Below the pieces are notes generated by a model. The model saw only the letters and a program-made list of their open reading frames with translations. It searched no databases and was not told where the DNA came from. DNA of 64,000 nt, from positions 3,286,001-3,350,000 of the forward strand of contig JAGKQI010000091.1 in assembly GCA_018806915.1 (NCBI GenBank), written 5' to 3'. Each line of letters begins with the position of its first letter. Position 1 is the first letter of the stretch. This document shows, in pieces, positions 10,406 through 21,111 of the stretch. Both the position numbers and the translations under genes were made by a program. The DNA is from Phytophthora colocasiae (Eukaryota; Oomycota; Peronosporomycetes; Peronosporales; Peronosporaceae).

Positions 10406-11076
10406 ATTTGAATTACTTCAAACAAGATTTGCCGTCAAAAAATATCCGACTTGTTTGAAAGGCTAAACATTCAACGAAGGATAGTCCAGGTCAGCACACA
10501 TGTACCGGCACTTTGGTTAGCTCAGCGTCTTTGCGAAGGAGCTGAACGTTCAGTATCACATGTACTTACAAATATGTAGCTGTTGGCTCCGAATAAACAA
10601 GTTGCGCCGGTGGCAAGCTGGACGAAGTTAACACTCTACGGTATTATAATAAAGCTACAAGACACAACCACTTGCACTGATCCAAGATCGAGTGGACAGC
10701 CTGGAGAAGATTGAAATGACCAACTGTAATCTTCGGTCTGTTGACACTTTTCCAACAACAAAAAACAATCGAAGCGGAAACCAGGCCCAACACTGAATCA
10801 GCATACATGTACTATAATAGAATCCCAAAAATTTTATGACCTGAAGTCATCTGGCCACATTTGATGGACGAACTTAGGGGAAGGTTGTTACCATACAAAC
10901 AGGAAGTGCTCGCACTAGGTTTTCAGTGTGTCCCAGCCGGCTGGGCAGCAAGGTGTTGTCGCACTCGACACTTCGGTGGTTCTTCGACGGCAATGGCCAT
11001 TAGCGATTCTTGGCAGTGCTGGACAAAGTGAATCCAAAAAAGCGACCGGATCAGGAACAAGGACAGATACGGTATC
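10406..11076. other. Intergenic, no gene seen
   Basis: AT-rich spacer between divergent genes at 10224 (-) and 11077 (+). It must hold both promoters. I could not identify a convincing Inr/FPR core element. Confidence 0.4.
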
Positions 11077-11703
11077 ATGGGCAATAAGAGCAGCAGAGTG
11101 AATACTCCAATGTACGCACATCTGTCGCCGACCTATTTGCGACCGTCTCGTTACAATCGACCATCACGGTCGCTCTACTCGGTTTCGGGTGTGTCCCAGA
11201 CCGACAACCCCAACTACAGCGCTCCAAGTCCTGCTGAACGTGGAATGCTGTACTGCAAGACCAAAACCACGACCCCAGCACCACCACCCTCGGCACTCTA
11301 CGGAAAGAAGTCCAAGCCAAACGCAGCTCCAACACCAACTTCACTTTACTCGAAACCATCCGCAGTCTCAACGCCAAAGCCGACGCCAACTTCACTGTAC
11401 TCGAAGAAATCCAAAGGTTCGCTGAATCGGGGCTTCTCGAGGTCGTCGATGTCACGATCGGGTGTGTCCTTGTCAGGCGCATCGGCCAGCTCAGCATATT
11501 CGCGGTCAACGGTGGCACCCAACGGCACATTGCAGAAGCCTATGACGTCGTGCGCCAAGTGCCGAATGCCATTTGGAGATTCTACGGCTGCCTTCTGCCG
11601 AGATTGCGGCCACCCGCGACCTGCGGGCACCATACCGACCGCGACAGCGCAGCTGGTGAGCGAAGAACGCAACTCGATCGGCAAGCGTGCCGTTGCATTT
11701 TAG
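11077..11703 (+). CDS. Putative myristoylated zinc-ribbon protein
   Basis: A 208-residue single-exon frame. It starts MGNKSS, which fits the N-myristoylation rule (Gly2, Ser6), so membrane anchoring is plausible. Residues about 60-110 are Pro/Thr/Lys-rich with an imperfect repeat built on PTPTSLYSK (three copies; also SALYGKKSK). A Ser/Arg stretch follows. Residues about 150-175 hold a zinc-ribbon-like CAKCRMPFG...FCRDCGHPR, two CxxC knuckles 15 residues apart, suited to binding one zinc ion. The tail is short and ends KRAVAF. I do not recognise the family. The zinc site and acylation signal are seen; a signalling or scaffold role at a membrane is inference. Confidence 0.75.
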   Translation: MGNKSSRVNTPMYAHLSPTYLRPSRYNRPSRSLYSVSGVSQTDNPNYSAPSPAERGMLYCKTKTTTPAPPPSALYGKKSKPNAAPTPTSLYSKPSAVSTPKPTPTSLYSKKSKGSLNRGFSRSSMSRSGVSLSGASASSAYSRSTVAPNGTLQKPMTSCAKCRMPFGDSTAAFCRDCGHPRPAGTIPTATAQLVSEERNSIGKRAVAF

Positions 11704-11764
11704 ATTCACAGATCGGGTCGTGCAGTGTAGTGTTTTGTTTAGCATGTACATGTATAGGTGGAGT

Positions 11765-11793
11765 GAATTCATCGTGCAGTGTGCACGACAAAT
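11765..11793 (+). repeat. Crypton left-end direct repeat
   Basis: A 29-base segment beginning GAATTC and containing the palindrome TCGTGCA-GTG-TGCACGA. It matches 13952-13980 at 24 of 29 positions in direct orientation, and the two copies bracket the recombinase gene. This suits a tyrosine-recombinase crossover site. Confidence 0.65.
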
Positions 11794-11856
11794 ATTTGAC
11801 GTGTTTCTATTGGCTGAAATTTATATTTAGACCGACCTCACATTGGATTCCAAACG

Positions 11857-13888
11857 ATGGACGACCTAGATGCACGCGTGGGGGAGGTGCTAAGCAATAC
11901 GACGGCGGAGAAGACGAAGTATACGTACATCAGAAGCATTACTCGCTTCGTGAAGTGGCTATATGATAATACAGACGAAGAACGCAAACGAATCCTCTTT
12001 GTGAACGCATTCCACGAATTTCCTACTAGCGACGAAGAGGTCATTGCTGCATGGCTATCTCAAGTTCCAATGCAAAGTCCTGTGTGTTTGGAGATTCTAT
12101 CGACTCAAGATTGCATGAGGTACCTTACGTCGATGGAACAGCGTGGTGTAACTGGGAAGTCAACCTTCGGCAACGTACGGTCTGCAATTGTGTATCTTTT
12201 CTCTTCAACAGACTGTGCCCGGCCCAAAGATTTTGACTCCCGAATGAGACGTTTTTTTAAGGGACTACATCACTGTGGCTAGAGTTGCTCAGAACAGAAA
12301 CGAATCCCTTTGCGAAGGAAAGGAACCTTTCAGTTTCTCAATGTACAGAGCGGTGGCGAAAGCTATGATACAGTCTAGCAGGAAACAGGACGTGTTTGGT
12401 CATATCTTTCTTCTTATGTCTTGGAACCTTATGTGTCGAGCCAAAAGCACAGAATCAATTCGTTATGGGCATCTTACTTGGCGTGAAGACTCAATGACAA
12501 TTACATTCGCTCACATGAAAAACGACCAGGACGGTAGTCGTCCCCGTGACCCTAGGCACGTGTATGCAAATCCTACTATGCCAGAAGTATGTCCTGTGCT
12601 GGGAATTGCGATTTATTTTGCGATAATGGGCTTTACACAGGATGGCAAGCTCTTCCCAGGTGGAAATCAGTACAATCGATTCCTCAAAGTGTTAAAAAGT
12701 GTTCTTTGTGGAGATCTGATGCGTGACGTTCTCACTGAAGCAGGCATGACACATGGTGCATTTGGTACTCACTCGGCGAGGAAGGGCGCAGCGACTTATG
12801 TCAGTAGCTGTTCGACATCGGGACCTTCCGCAGCGTCTATCTGCCTTCGAGCTGGCTGGACACTACCAGGGGTTCAAGACAAGTACGTTCGGTTTGAAGC
12901 CGCTGGTGACATGGTGGTTGGTCGCTATGTAGCTGGACTTCCGTTTGACTCTCTGACTTTGCGATTTTACCGCCGTTTTTAATACTCGAAGTGGACAAAC
13001 CCAGGATTCATTAGAACTACGACAACGCATCAAGTTGCGCTGGATGCTATTTTTCCTGGTGTGCCTCCAAATCTGAGCAGATTTGCCAATTTGGATTAGC
13101 ATCATTGCTGTATCCACAAAACCTATTTGCAGCAAAATCTACCTCCGACTCATTTACTTTTTGACACGCCACTATTTAATGTGAACAACGAGCCCCAATT
13201 GCAGTGGCTGCAACAGCGAGTTGAATGCAGAAAAATGCCAAGTGGACGATTACATCACTGCTACTGGAATCCCCCCCACGTCGGTTTAATGGTTGAGCTT
13301 TAGTGTTACAATGCTGAGCAAGCTTTTATGCGCGAAACCTTTACAGAATCATTTGAAAATGCTCTGAAGCGCCACATTAACGGTTCTGTCATGACTATGG
13401 AAGCACTTGAGGCGGCATTTGCATCGGTGTTGGCCCGGTCAAGTTTGCTGCAACCCGTCGAACATACCGTAGGTGATGAGAGCCTAACTCCTCATTTGGA
13501 CAATACTATTGGGCAGGCTCAACTCATGTTGTGGGACGGCTCTTTTCACAGAGTGCCAAAGGAATTTGTGTTGCCTTCAGGAACGATTCGAGTTGTCTGG
13601 CAGTGTTGGTGTGCTGGTAACCCTCCGTTACGGCTACTTACAAAGCACGATATGTCATCGAGACTGCAACGGAATCGATTATCAGAACTACGAAGAGTGA
13701 TGCTTCTCATTCAAGGGCTACTGACTCAAGATGAAATTAAGCGAGCACATAGATCGACAGACGCAGCAGGACTGTTGTTTGAGCAGGTTAAAACTCGACT
13801 TCCATTTAGCTCGACATCTACAAAGGGAAGAGTGCGGAGACTGGAGCAGTTATCGTGGCGGACACTTGCGCGTGAGTTTAAGTCATAA
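11857..13888 (+). pseudogene. Crypton tyrosine-recombinase pseudogene
   Basis: Crypton elements move by a tyrosine recombinase without a transposase or reverse transcriptase. The N-terminal SAM-like core-binding part is 11857-12280 (ATG start, MDDLDARVGE). The frame then shifts near 12275-12285. The catalytic part is 12275-12982: the first arginine in LMCRAKSTESIRYG, HSARKGAATY as the His-x-x-Arg box, the Trp in LRAGWTLPG, and the tyrosine in QDKYVRF. After TAA at 12980 the same frame continues through two more stops to 13328-13888. There LWDGSFHRVPKEF, WQCWCAGN and PPLRLL are typical of the GCR1_C DNA-binding domain of Crypton proteins. All catalytic residues survive, but one frameshift and three stops make the gene inactive. 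Confidence 0.85.
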
Positions 13889-13951
13889 CACATTGATTGT
13901 AGTGCTTGATTGAAGTGTCCCCTGTTTGTCAATCACCGTTTTATCCAATAA

Positions 13952-13980
13952 GAATTCGTGGTGCAAAGTGCACGACGAAT
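13952..13980 (+). repeat. Crypton right-end direct repeat
   Basis: GAATTCGTGGTGCAAAGTGC plus nine bases, the partner of 11765-11793. A third, weaker GAATTC...TGCACGGCGAA copy is at 14051-14079. The region from 11765 to 13980 is the probable element. Confidence 0.65.
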
Positions 13981-14234
13981 TCCATGTTTTTATCTTCGCA
14001 TGGCAGCCGTTTAGCTTGATATTTGTATGCATGCCACCTTCGCATGGTGGGAATTCACCGGCCATTCTGCACGGCGAAATCCATATGAAACATCAGTTTT
14101 GCACGACGTTTTCCGTAGAAGTACTAGTGGTATGTAGCATTGTCATACAGTGGTCTGCTAGTTTAGTGCCAATAGTTAATCCAACATTAAATTCAGGTCC
14201 CAAGATTATTTTTTTTCGGGCCAACAGATTTACT

Positions 14235-15899
14235 ATGGACGAGTTCCTCGCCGACCTCCGTGAGCTTGATGAGACCCAGGAGCGCGTCGAGGCTGTGAGC
14301 GATGGTATGACACGGGCACAGCGCTCCGGCGACGCGTCGCAGGCGCGCGAAATGGTGGAGAGCTGGATTCAGGCGCTACGGGCCAGCGATTTCCAGTCGG
14401 AGCGCATTGCCTTCCTGTACGTCGCAAACCACGTACTCCAGAAGGCTGTGTTTGGCGAATCAGAGACCAAGAAGACACCGCTGTTCGTGGAACTGTTCGG
14501 CCGTCATCTCGAAGAGGCTGTGGCACTGGTGTGCAACTCGCCCATGGACCGACAGAACGTCACTCGATTGCTGGAATTGTGGCACGAGAAGAAGATTTTC
14601 AGCGATGATCAGGTACTCAAGATGTGGCGTTGCACAGGTGAAGACCTACCAGTCTTTCTGGAAGCCACAGCGGTTGCTGTTGGAGACATAGGTAGCCAGG
14701 GTCAACGCTCAGACAACGACGCAGACATGGAGGAACTTCCTGATAACCAGGACCCTACGATCGAGCTTCACCACGTGCTACCAATGAAGCTCAATTCGCA
14801 CTCAGCTAACCCGGTGTTAGACGTGCTAAAGAAGATTGATCACCACAAGACCGCAGTGAAGTACCTGGAACAGCGGATCAGAGAGCGACACCAGATTTTC
14901 CTCCACGACAGTGTTATGAGGTACCAAACGGCCGCGGATCTAGTTGGAGACAGAACAACAGCATCCTCGCAAATCAAGCAAAAGACGGAGGATTGCCTGA
15001 GACTGGTGAAAGTCCGTAATGTACGTATGCGCGCGTGTGTGATTGCCAGAAACATGCATGGCTAACCAAGGTGTTGTTGCTGGTGTTGTTGTCGGCAGAA
15101 ACTCATCCATGAAGTGGACGAATTGAAGGATCAGCTCACAGAAGCAATTGCCAATATGATTGACTACGAGGTAAGTGCTGGGCCGGCTATGAGTAACTAT
15201 TGATGCTTGCTGAGCAAATTTGGACGTGGTTTCTACAGGAAGAGGCTGCAACCAAGATTGAGCAGAAGTTAGAGGTACGGTTACCTTTTGTTTCTCCATT
15301 TGTGTTTGCTTTACACTAATAGTTTTGGCGACTGAATTGCAAACTTTTCTAGCAATGCGATGAAATCGACTTGGGGCTGATGGATTTGGCAGATCACCAG
15401 AAGCAGTTTCCAGAAGAGGTGAGCGAATATTAATGTAGCATTGCAGAACTTGCACATAGCTGCTGGTTTACTGACATTGTGTACGTTTGTAGTGGTCACG
15501 TGCACGATACGTAAGTTTAGAGCGTCGAAAGCACCGTGAGAAAATTCAGCGCCAAAAGGACGAGGAGATTGCTCGCCTGCACCAAGAAGCCATTGCTGAG
15601 AGCGCTATGCACGCAATGAATTTGGAGGCTGATATCAACTCCACTTCCACATCGGAACTGCAATCTCTGTCTAAAGAGTTTACGGATCGTCCTCAGGAAA
15701 AAGATACGAAGACTGACAACGAGAACGAGCTCGTCTGGAACCCGTACGTGCTCGGCTTGTATCCGACACTATACTACATGTTACTGTGTGGAAACTAATC
15801 TCGTATGCTGTCATTGCCGCTTGTTGCCACAGGATTCGGAAAGAGCTCGTTCCACTACGAAGCTTGAATGTGGATTGGGAAGATTGGCGAGACCATTGA
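14235..15899 (+). CDS. CID-domain RNA polymerase II factor (RPRD1/Rtt103-like)
   Basis: Six exons encode 425 residues: 14235-15020, 15099-15170, 15239-15274, 15353-15418, 15493-15743 and 15833-15899. All five introns are GT-AG (68-89 bases; donors GTACGT, GTAAGT, GTACGG, GTGAGC, GTACGT), and the frame is kept throughout. Residues 1-130 form the CTD-interacting domain (ESWIQALRASDFQSERIAFL, LYVANHVLQK, LLELWHEKKIFSD), which binds phosphorylated repeats of the Pol II large subunit during elongation and termination. The remainder is acidic linker and coiled coil that in RPRD1 proteins mediates dimerisation, ending NPIRKELVPLRSLNVDWEDW. I chose ATG 14235 (MDEFLADL) because the frame upstream of it, back to 13926, lies in the Crypton flank and lacks family features. 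It is the only multi-intron gene in the window. Confidence 0.88.
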
Positions 15900-16970
15900 A
15901 AGGCGCAATTCATTACCGCAGCAATCTTTTGTCCCTCCGTATTATGCACGTCGCGCAATATAACCTCAAACGATATCTTGCTCTTTACGTCGAAATCTTC
16001 AGTTGAAAAACGAATATTGAATCTAACATCTTAATGCCTTCATAACCGAACGACAAATGCCCCCTTCTTCAAGTCTGTGTCTGTTGTTTTTCTCTCGTCA
16101 TGTTCGTTGCCAATACAAACAGCTTCAGCATAAGTGATACAACGATTCGACTGAAGACCTCAGTTGCTCTCCACTTTTGTGAAAGCCTCGCCTTCTCAGC
16201 CACGACGAAACAGAAAAATACAGGAGCAAGTGTCCACGTTAAAGCCTTGTCAGCGAGTCCGAGATCTTCCTTCTGTTCGTGAAAACTATACCGAGCACCG
16301 ATGCGAGGGAGTGATTCTGGTAACAGCAGCTCCGGGTGAGCAGCTTGCATTCGATCGAGCCTGCACAAATCGCCAGAGACGTTCACACCGGGGGAAGTCT
16401 GATGGGAGACTGCCATCACCACAGTAATGCGGACGAAGCTTGACAGCCACTTGGAGAAATGTCTGGGGCTCAGCAGACGATGTAGCAAATTCGAGGGTTG
16501 TGCGTCGGATGCGAGATGCACCAAGCTGGAAAGTGTACGCTTTGGCATTCGGGCCGATATTTTGCTCATTTTTGCTGGATTTGCTGGACGCATGGTCGTT
16601 GATGACAACAACTAAGTGCTGGTAAAAGATCGGAATGAAATATGACAGCGGCAGGTGCACATGAATCAAAGCTCTTCGTACGTGGCTGAAGCAGAAGCTG
16701 AAAATTCCGTTTTCAGCACGTGAATATCAGTCGCCTCATTTATTTCGGTCACGAATCTCGGTGACAGGCTCAATGGCGTCTGCGTTTTTCGCTAGTGACG
16801 AATATAGTGCTGGTCAGAATGTTCCACACCTGAATCTACCGCTCTACTGGTCGTGTGCACATTGCTTCGTCGGCAACTCTTCAAAGCTCAATATCACCAA
16901 CTATATCAGTACCGGTAAATGTAAAATATACTGATTTTCAATTGTGTGCCCCACATAATATTCCCCAACT
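15900..16970. other. Intergenic, no assigned gene
   Basis: Open frames exist on both strands (180 codons on minus at 16069-16611; a 61-codon plus frame at 16440-16625 with a hydrophobic FGPIFCSFLLDLLDAW segment; an ATG at 16773 opening about 50 codons). None shows a recognised domain, and they contradict one another. I leave the stretch unassigned. Confidence 0.4.
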
Positions 16971-17118
16971 CTTCCTAGCCAGCGATCTCCCAGTCGAAAA
17001 CTCTCCTTCCGAGTAAGGCGCTGCTCTCTTCCTTTACCTCGTAGCTCTTCTCCACTAACACCTCCTCTTCTCCTGTTCTCCTCTTCCAGCTCTCCTACAC
17101 ACATATAAAGACAAAAGT
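16970..17118 (+). promoter_or_regulatory. Pyrimidine-rich leader of eIF3a
   Basis: Immediately upstream of the eIF3a ATG lies a strand-biased tract dominated by C and T (TCTTCC, CTCCTCTTCTCC and similar). It resembles the CT-rich promoter or 5' leader seen at many highly expressed translation genes. A defined start site was not identified. Confidence 0.4.
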
Positions 17119-20100
17119 ATGTCGCACTTTTTCCACAAACCGGAGAATGCCCTGAAGCGTGCGCGTGAGCTGCTGGCCATCCCCAACGTGGACGCTGGCG
17201 TGCTGAAGCGCACCAAGCACTCGGCCCTTGAGATCCTGCACGATGCTCTCATCGCCAAGAAGAACCGCACATGGCAGCCCACCCACGAGGAGCTCATGAT
17301 CCTGTACCTGGACATTTGTCTGGAGCTGCAGATGGGCCGCGTAGCCAAGGACGGCCTGCACCAGTACCGCAACTTGTGCATCCAGCACAACCCTGCGTCG
17401 CTCGAGACTATCATCAAGCATTTCGTCACGCAGGCGGAGCGCAAGCTTGCAGCCGCCAAGAAGGAGAGCAATGAGCTGAACCTGCTGGCTGCTGCCAAGG
17501 TGGATCTGGATGCTGCTCAGACGCCGGAGGACGTCATGCTGTCCACCACGACATTTGAGGGATCTAACGACCGCACGGACCGTGAGGTGGTTGTCCCATG
17601 GCTTCGTTTCATGTGGGAGACGTACCGCACGGTGTTGGACATCCTCAAGAGCAACTCGAAGTTGGAGCCTCTGTACAAGTCCACGTCTTTGCAGGCCTTC
17701 GATTTCTGTGTCGAGTACCAGCGCAAGATTGAGTTCCGTCGCGTGTGTGAAATCATGCGCAACCACTTGAGCGCCCTACAGAAGCATGCGGCGGCTCCCA
17801 CGAGCCAGTCGACTCGCCAGATGCGAAGCTGGGACGGATTCACGCTTGAGAGTGTGGAGCGTCTACTGGAAGTGCGTTACCGTCAACTGCAGGTTGCCAC
17901 GGACCTTGAGCTCTTCTCGGAGGCCTTCCGCACCATTGATGACATCAACAACATCATGAACCTCGTGGAGCAAACTCCGCGTGTGGACCTGCTCGTCACG
18001 TACTACGAGAAGCTCGCACAGATCTTCCTGGTGTCCAAGAACCAGCTCTTCCATGCTTACGCACTGTACAAGTGGTATTCGTTGCGTGTCGCTGGCTTGC
18101 AGGGTCTTGCTGGCGCCCAGGCGCTTCAGAAGCTGCCCGTGTTGGTGTCCGAGGAGGAGCAGAAGGAGATGGCCACTCGTGTCGTTCTTGCTGCTCTGTC
18201 CATCCCGCTGATCGACTTCGAAGCGGCCTCGGCCGTTCTTGGCGATGACTCGGCTGCTCAGACTACTGAAAGCTCACTGTCTTCTGCCGCTCGTGACAAG
18301 AACTCGCGCATGGCTGCTCTTCTGGGTTTTGCTACCACACCCACCCGTGCTAACCTTCTTGAGGATATCGCTGCTGCCGGCATCCTACCGAAGGCATCGG
18401 CTGCTGCCAGTGAGATCTTCCTGCGCGTGGAGCTGCAGGAGGTGGACCCGCTGCAGATTGTGAAGCAGCTTGAGCCTTTCCTGACGACGATTTGTGCCGA
18501 ACCGCTTGCGAAAGCCTACGTCGACGGCGTTGAACGCCTAGTAGTGCGTCGCGTGCTGTTCCAGCTGACCCGTGTCTATGCTAGTGTGACTATCGCCCAC
18601 CTGCGCTCGATCTTCGTTGGCCTCGATGTTTCGTATGAGGAAATTGAAACGCTGATTGCTCGCTCGCGCAGTCTGAGCACTATTGCCCATGCTAGTGCTC
18701 CCAGCCTTTCCAGCATGTACCGCCGTAATGCTACACAGCACGGTAGCAACAACGCCGAAACGTCCTCAGCAGATGCTGTGTCCTCTGCTCAGACCCGTAC
18801 CAAGATCCGCATCGACCACGTGGAGCAATGCATTCGCTTCACCGACGCTATTGATCTTGAGGCGAATGCTACCCAGCTTACACTTCTGGGTGAGCGTCTG
18901 TCACGTGCCATGAGCAGTGTGCCTGCTGTTGCCACGGCCTCTGTCGCTGCTCGCCAAGAGCAAAAGAAGAAACTTTTTGCGGCTACCCGTTCCCGTATGC
19001 AGGAGCAGCGTTCTGAGATGCTCGCCCGCCGTGAGATTATCGAGCGCAAGAAGGAGGAGCTGGAGAAGCTGCAGCAGGAGAAACTTCAGTCGCTGGAGAA
19101 GAAGCGCCAGGAGTTCGCCCAGCGTCGTGCAGAACTGGAGAGGGAGCGTCTGGCCCAGGAAGCTCGCCGTCGTGAGGCTGAGAAGAAACAGAAGATTCAA
19201 GATGAGATCAAGCTTAAGGAGACTCGTCAGATGCTGGACAAGCTGGGCCACACGGATGTGAGCGACCTGGATCTGGCCACTATCGACAAGGAGAAGGTGC
19301 TGAACGAGGCTAAGGAGAAGGCTCGCAAGGCCAAGGAACTCGCTCAGCAGAAGCTGCGTGAAAACGCCCGTCGACTTGATTACATTGTCCGTGCCACGCG
19401 CGAGGAGGAACAACCTATTTTGCAGCGCCAGGTTGCTGAGGCCAAGGCTGAGGCTCTGAAGCGTTACGAGCAGGAGTCGTCTGCGAAGCTCAAGCGTGCC
19501 AAGGAGGAGCACGAGCATGGTCTGAAGGAGAAGTCTCGTCTTGCCCCCGCTATCCAAGTGAGCGCCGACTTCATCAAGGCCCACAAGGCCCGCCGTATGG
19601 AGGAGTACAAGAAGGCTTCCGAGGAGCAGAAGAAGAAGGCTATGCTGGAGCGTCTGAGTGCCCGCGTTGCCCACGCCAAACAGCGCTACGAGGAGGAGCA
19701 AGAGCGTTTGCGTGAGGAAGAAGAAGAAAAGGAACGCATCCGCCGTGAGGAAGAGGCCGAGCGTGAGCGCCAACGTCAGCTCGAGGTGGAGGAGGAGCTA
19801 CGTCGCCAAGAAGAGGAAGAGGCCACGGAGGCCCGTATTGCCGAGGAGAAGGAGCGCGAGGAGAGGGCCCAGCGCGAACGCGAGGAAGAGGAGAAGCGCG
19901 TTGAGCAACGTAGTCAGGGCCGTTTTGGCAGCGCTGGTGCTCGTGGTTTGTCTGGAAGCTTCCGCGGTCGTGACGATGACCGCCGAGCTGACAACAGAGA
20001 TGATGGCGAGTGGACTCACGTGAACCGTGGCGGTCTATCCAGCCGTGCGCAGAACGCTGCACCCGAGGGCCGCTGGGAGCGTCGTGGTCCTTCAGCTCGC

Positions 20101-20613
20101 GAGAGTTTCGGCGATCGTGATGGACGCGAGGGTGGTGGCCTTCGTCGTGCTTTCGGCGGCGACCGTGACGAGCGTGAGGGCGGTCTGCGCCGTGGCGGCT
20201 TTGGTGGTGACCGTGATGAGCGTGAAGGTGGTCTGCGCCGTGGCGGCTTTGGTGGTGACCGTGATGAGCGTGAAGGTGGTCTGCGTCGTGGCGGCTTCGG
20301 TGGTGATCGCGAAGAAGGCGGATCACGCTGGGGCAACCGTGGCGACTCATTCCGTCGTGGCGGAGACCGTGATGGCGACCGCGATTCATTCCGTCGCGGT
20401 GGAGACCGTGAGGGAGACCGCGATTCATTCCGTCGCGGTGGAGACCGTGAGGGAGACCGTGACTCTTTCCGTCGTGGTGGAGACCGTGATGGCGACGACC
20501 GATTTTTTGGCCGATCGCAGCGTGAAGGCTCGTATCGTCCGCCGCGTGCTGGCGACCGTGAGGGGTCATCTCGCGAGGCTACTCGTGCCCCTGAGTCTGG
20601 CCGCTGGAGATAG
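17119..20613 (+). CDS. EIF3A: Translation initiation factor eIF3 subunit A
   Basis: An intact 1164-residue single-exon gene. eIF3a is the scaffold of the eIF3 complex on the 40S ribosome. The start MSHFFHKPENALKRA is the canonical N-terminus. Residues about 1-330 are the helical TPR-like region. About 340-570 contains the PCI domain with its winged-helix end (KIRIDHVEQCIRF). About 620-950 is a very long charged coiled coil (EREE/RRREAE runs), as in plant and animal eIF3a. About 990-1164 is an Arg/Asp/Gly-rich tail with near-perfect repeats of DRDEREGGLRRGGFGG and of SFRRGGDREGDRD. Codon use is strongly GC-ending, unlike the flanking transposons, which suits a highly expressed gene. A CT-rich leader precedes it and a nested transposon insertion begins about 200 bases downstream. 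Confidence 0.97.
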   Translation: MSHFFHKPENALKRARELLAIPNVDAGVLKRTKHSALEILHDALIAKKNRTWQPTHEELMILYLDICLELQMGRVAKDGLHQYRNLCIQHNPASLETIIKHFVTQAERKLAAAKKESNELNLLAAAKVDLDAAQTPEDVMLSTTTFEGSNDRTDREVVVPWLRFMWETYRTVLDILKSNSKLEPLYKSTSLQAFDFCVEYQRKIEFRRVCEIMRNHLSALQKHAAAPTSQSTRQMRSWDGFTLESVERLLEVRYRQLQVATDLELFSEAFRTIDDINNIMNLVEQTPRVDLLVTYYEKLAQIFLVSKNQLFHAYALYKWYSLRVAGLQGLAGAQALQKLPVLVSEEEQKEMATRVVLAALSIPLIDFEAASAVLGDDSAAQTTESSLSSAARDKNSRMAALLGFATTPTRANLLEDIAAAGILPKASAAASEIFLRVELQEVDPLQIVKQLEPFLTTICAEPLAKAYVDGVERLVVRRVLFQLTRVYASVTIAHLRSIFVGLDVSYEEIETLIARSRSLSTIAHASAPSLSSMYRRNATQHGSNNAETSSADAVSSAQTRTKIRIDHVEQCIRFTDAIDLEANATQLTLLGERLSRAMSSVPAVATASVAARQEQKKKLFAATRSRMQEQRSEMLARREIIERKKEELEKLQQEKLQSLEKKRQEFAQRRAELERERLAQEARRREAEKKQKIQDEIKLKETRQMLDKLGHTDVSDLDLATIDKEKVLNEAKEKARKAKELAQQKLRENARRLDYIVRATREEEQPILQRQVAEAKAEALKRYEQESSAKLKRAKEEHEHGLKEKSRLAPAIQVSADFIKAHKARRMEEYKKASEEQKKKAMLERLSARVAHAKQRYEEEQERLREEEEEKERIRREEEAERERQRQLEVEEELRRQEEEEATEARIAEEKEREERAQREREEEEKRVEQRSQGRFGSAGARGLSGSFRGRDDDRRADNRDDGEWTHVNRGGLSSRAQNAAPEGRWERRGPSARESFGDRDGREGGGLRRAFGGDRDEREGGLRRGGFGGDRDEREGGLRRGGFGGDRDEREGGLRRGGFGGDREEGGSRWGNRGDSFRRGGDRDGDRDSFRRGGDREGDRDSFRRGGDREGDRDSFRRGGDRDGDDRFFGRSQREGSYRPPRAGDREGSSREATRAPESGRWR
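20161..20490 (+). repeat. Coding tandem repeats in eIF3a tail
   Basis: Three 48-base units starting at 20161, 20209 and 20257 encode a 16-residue DRDEREGG repeat. They are followed by about three 39-base units encoding SFRRGGDR(D/E)GDRD. Neighbouring copies are almost identical in DNA as well as protein, so expansion is recent or homogenised. Confidence 0.85.
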
Positions 20614-21111
20614 ACACTGCGGCATATTGTCGTCCATACTTCTGTAGGAAAATGATTCAAGGTATAGCAAGTGGTTTTAAGGCGTGTTAGCGTGCTTAGT
20701 GCGAATGGCCTAGCTCATCGCAGCTTGCTCGGCAATCATTGACGGATACACAGCGGTCAAATGCACGGCGCCTACCACAAACATTATTTAATAACTTTCG
20801 CTAACCTTCACTAAGGGAAATGGTCAATTACCGTAATATCGGTGTCAAGTGTCACCCCCCTGGTGCCAACAAATCCAATCATAAGGATAAACTCAAGGGA
20901 GAACGCGTGACTCGCACCGCATTTCCTTTACGTGGAACCAAAAATGTGGGGCAGCACCTCAAATGTTGGGAAATGACACACGTTACGGTAGAAACACAAA
21001 ACGAATGTCGGGTCTTTCACATCTGCTCATTCTCTGAACCAACGCACAAACGGGCGTGGCGGCTGATCTGAGCAGCCAACCAGCGCTCGTGGAGTCCAAA
21101 TGTCGCAGCAG

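Noticed and set aside
16069..16611. 180-codon open frame on minus strand downstream of the CID gene
   Set aside because: No domain, no clear start context, and it conflicts with equally plausible plus-strand frames; left unassigned.
16773..16940. ATG-led 50-codon plus frame followed by GTAAAT, possible first exon
   Set aside because: No acceptor or second exon with supporting text before eIF3a; the frame is short enough to be chance.
18901..19773. 290-codon minus frame rich in Leu opposite eIF3a
   Set aside because: A shadow of the Glu/Lys/Arg coiled-coil codons (CTC/CTT complements) of eIF3a.
19640..20660. 309- and 214-codon minus frames over the eIF3a tail
   Set aside because: His/Gly and Arg/Ser repeats are mirror images of the DRDEREGG repeat; no independent support.
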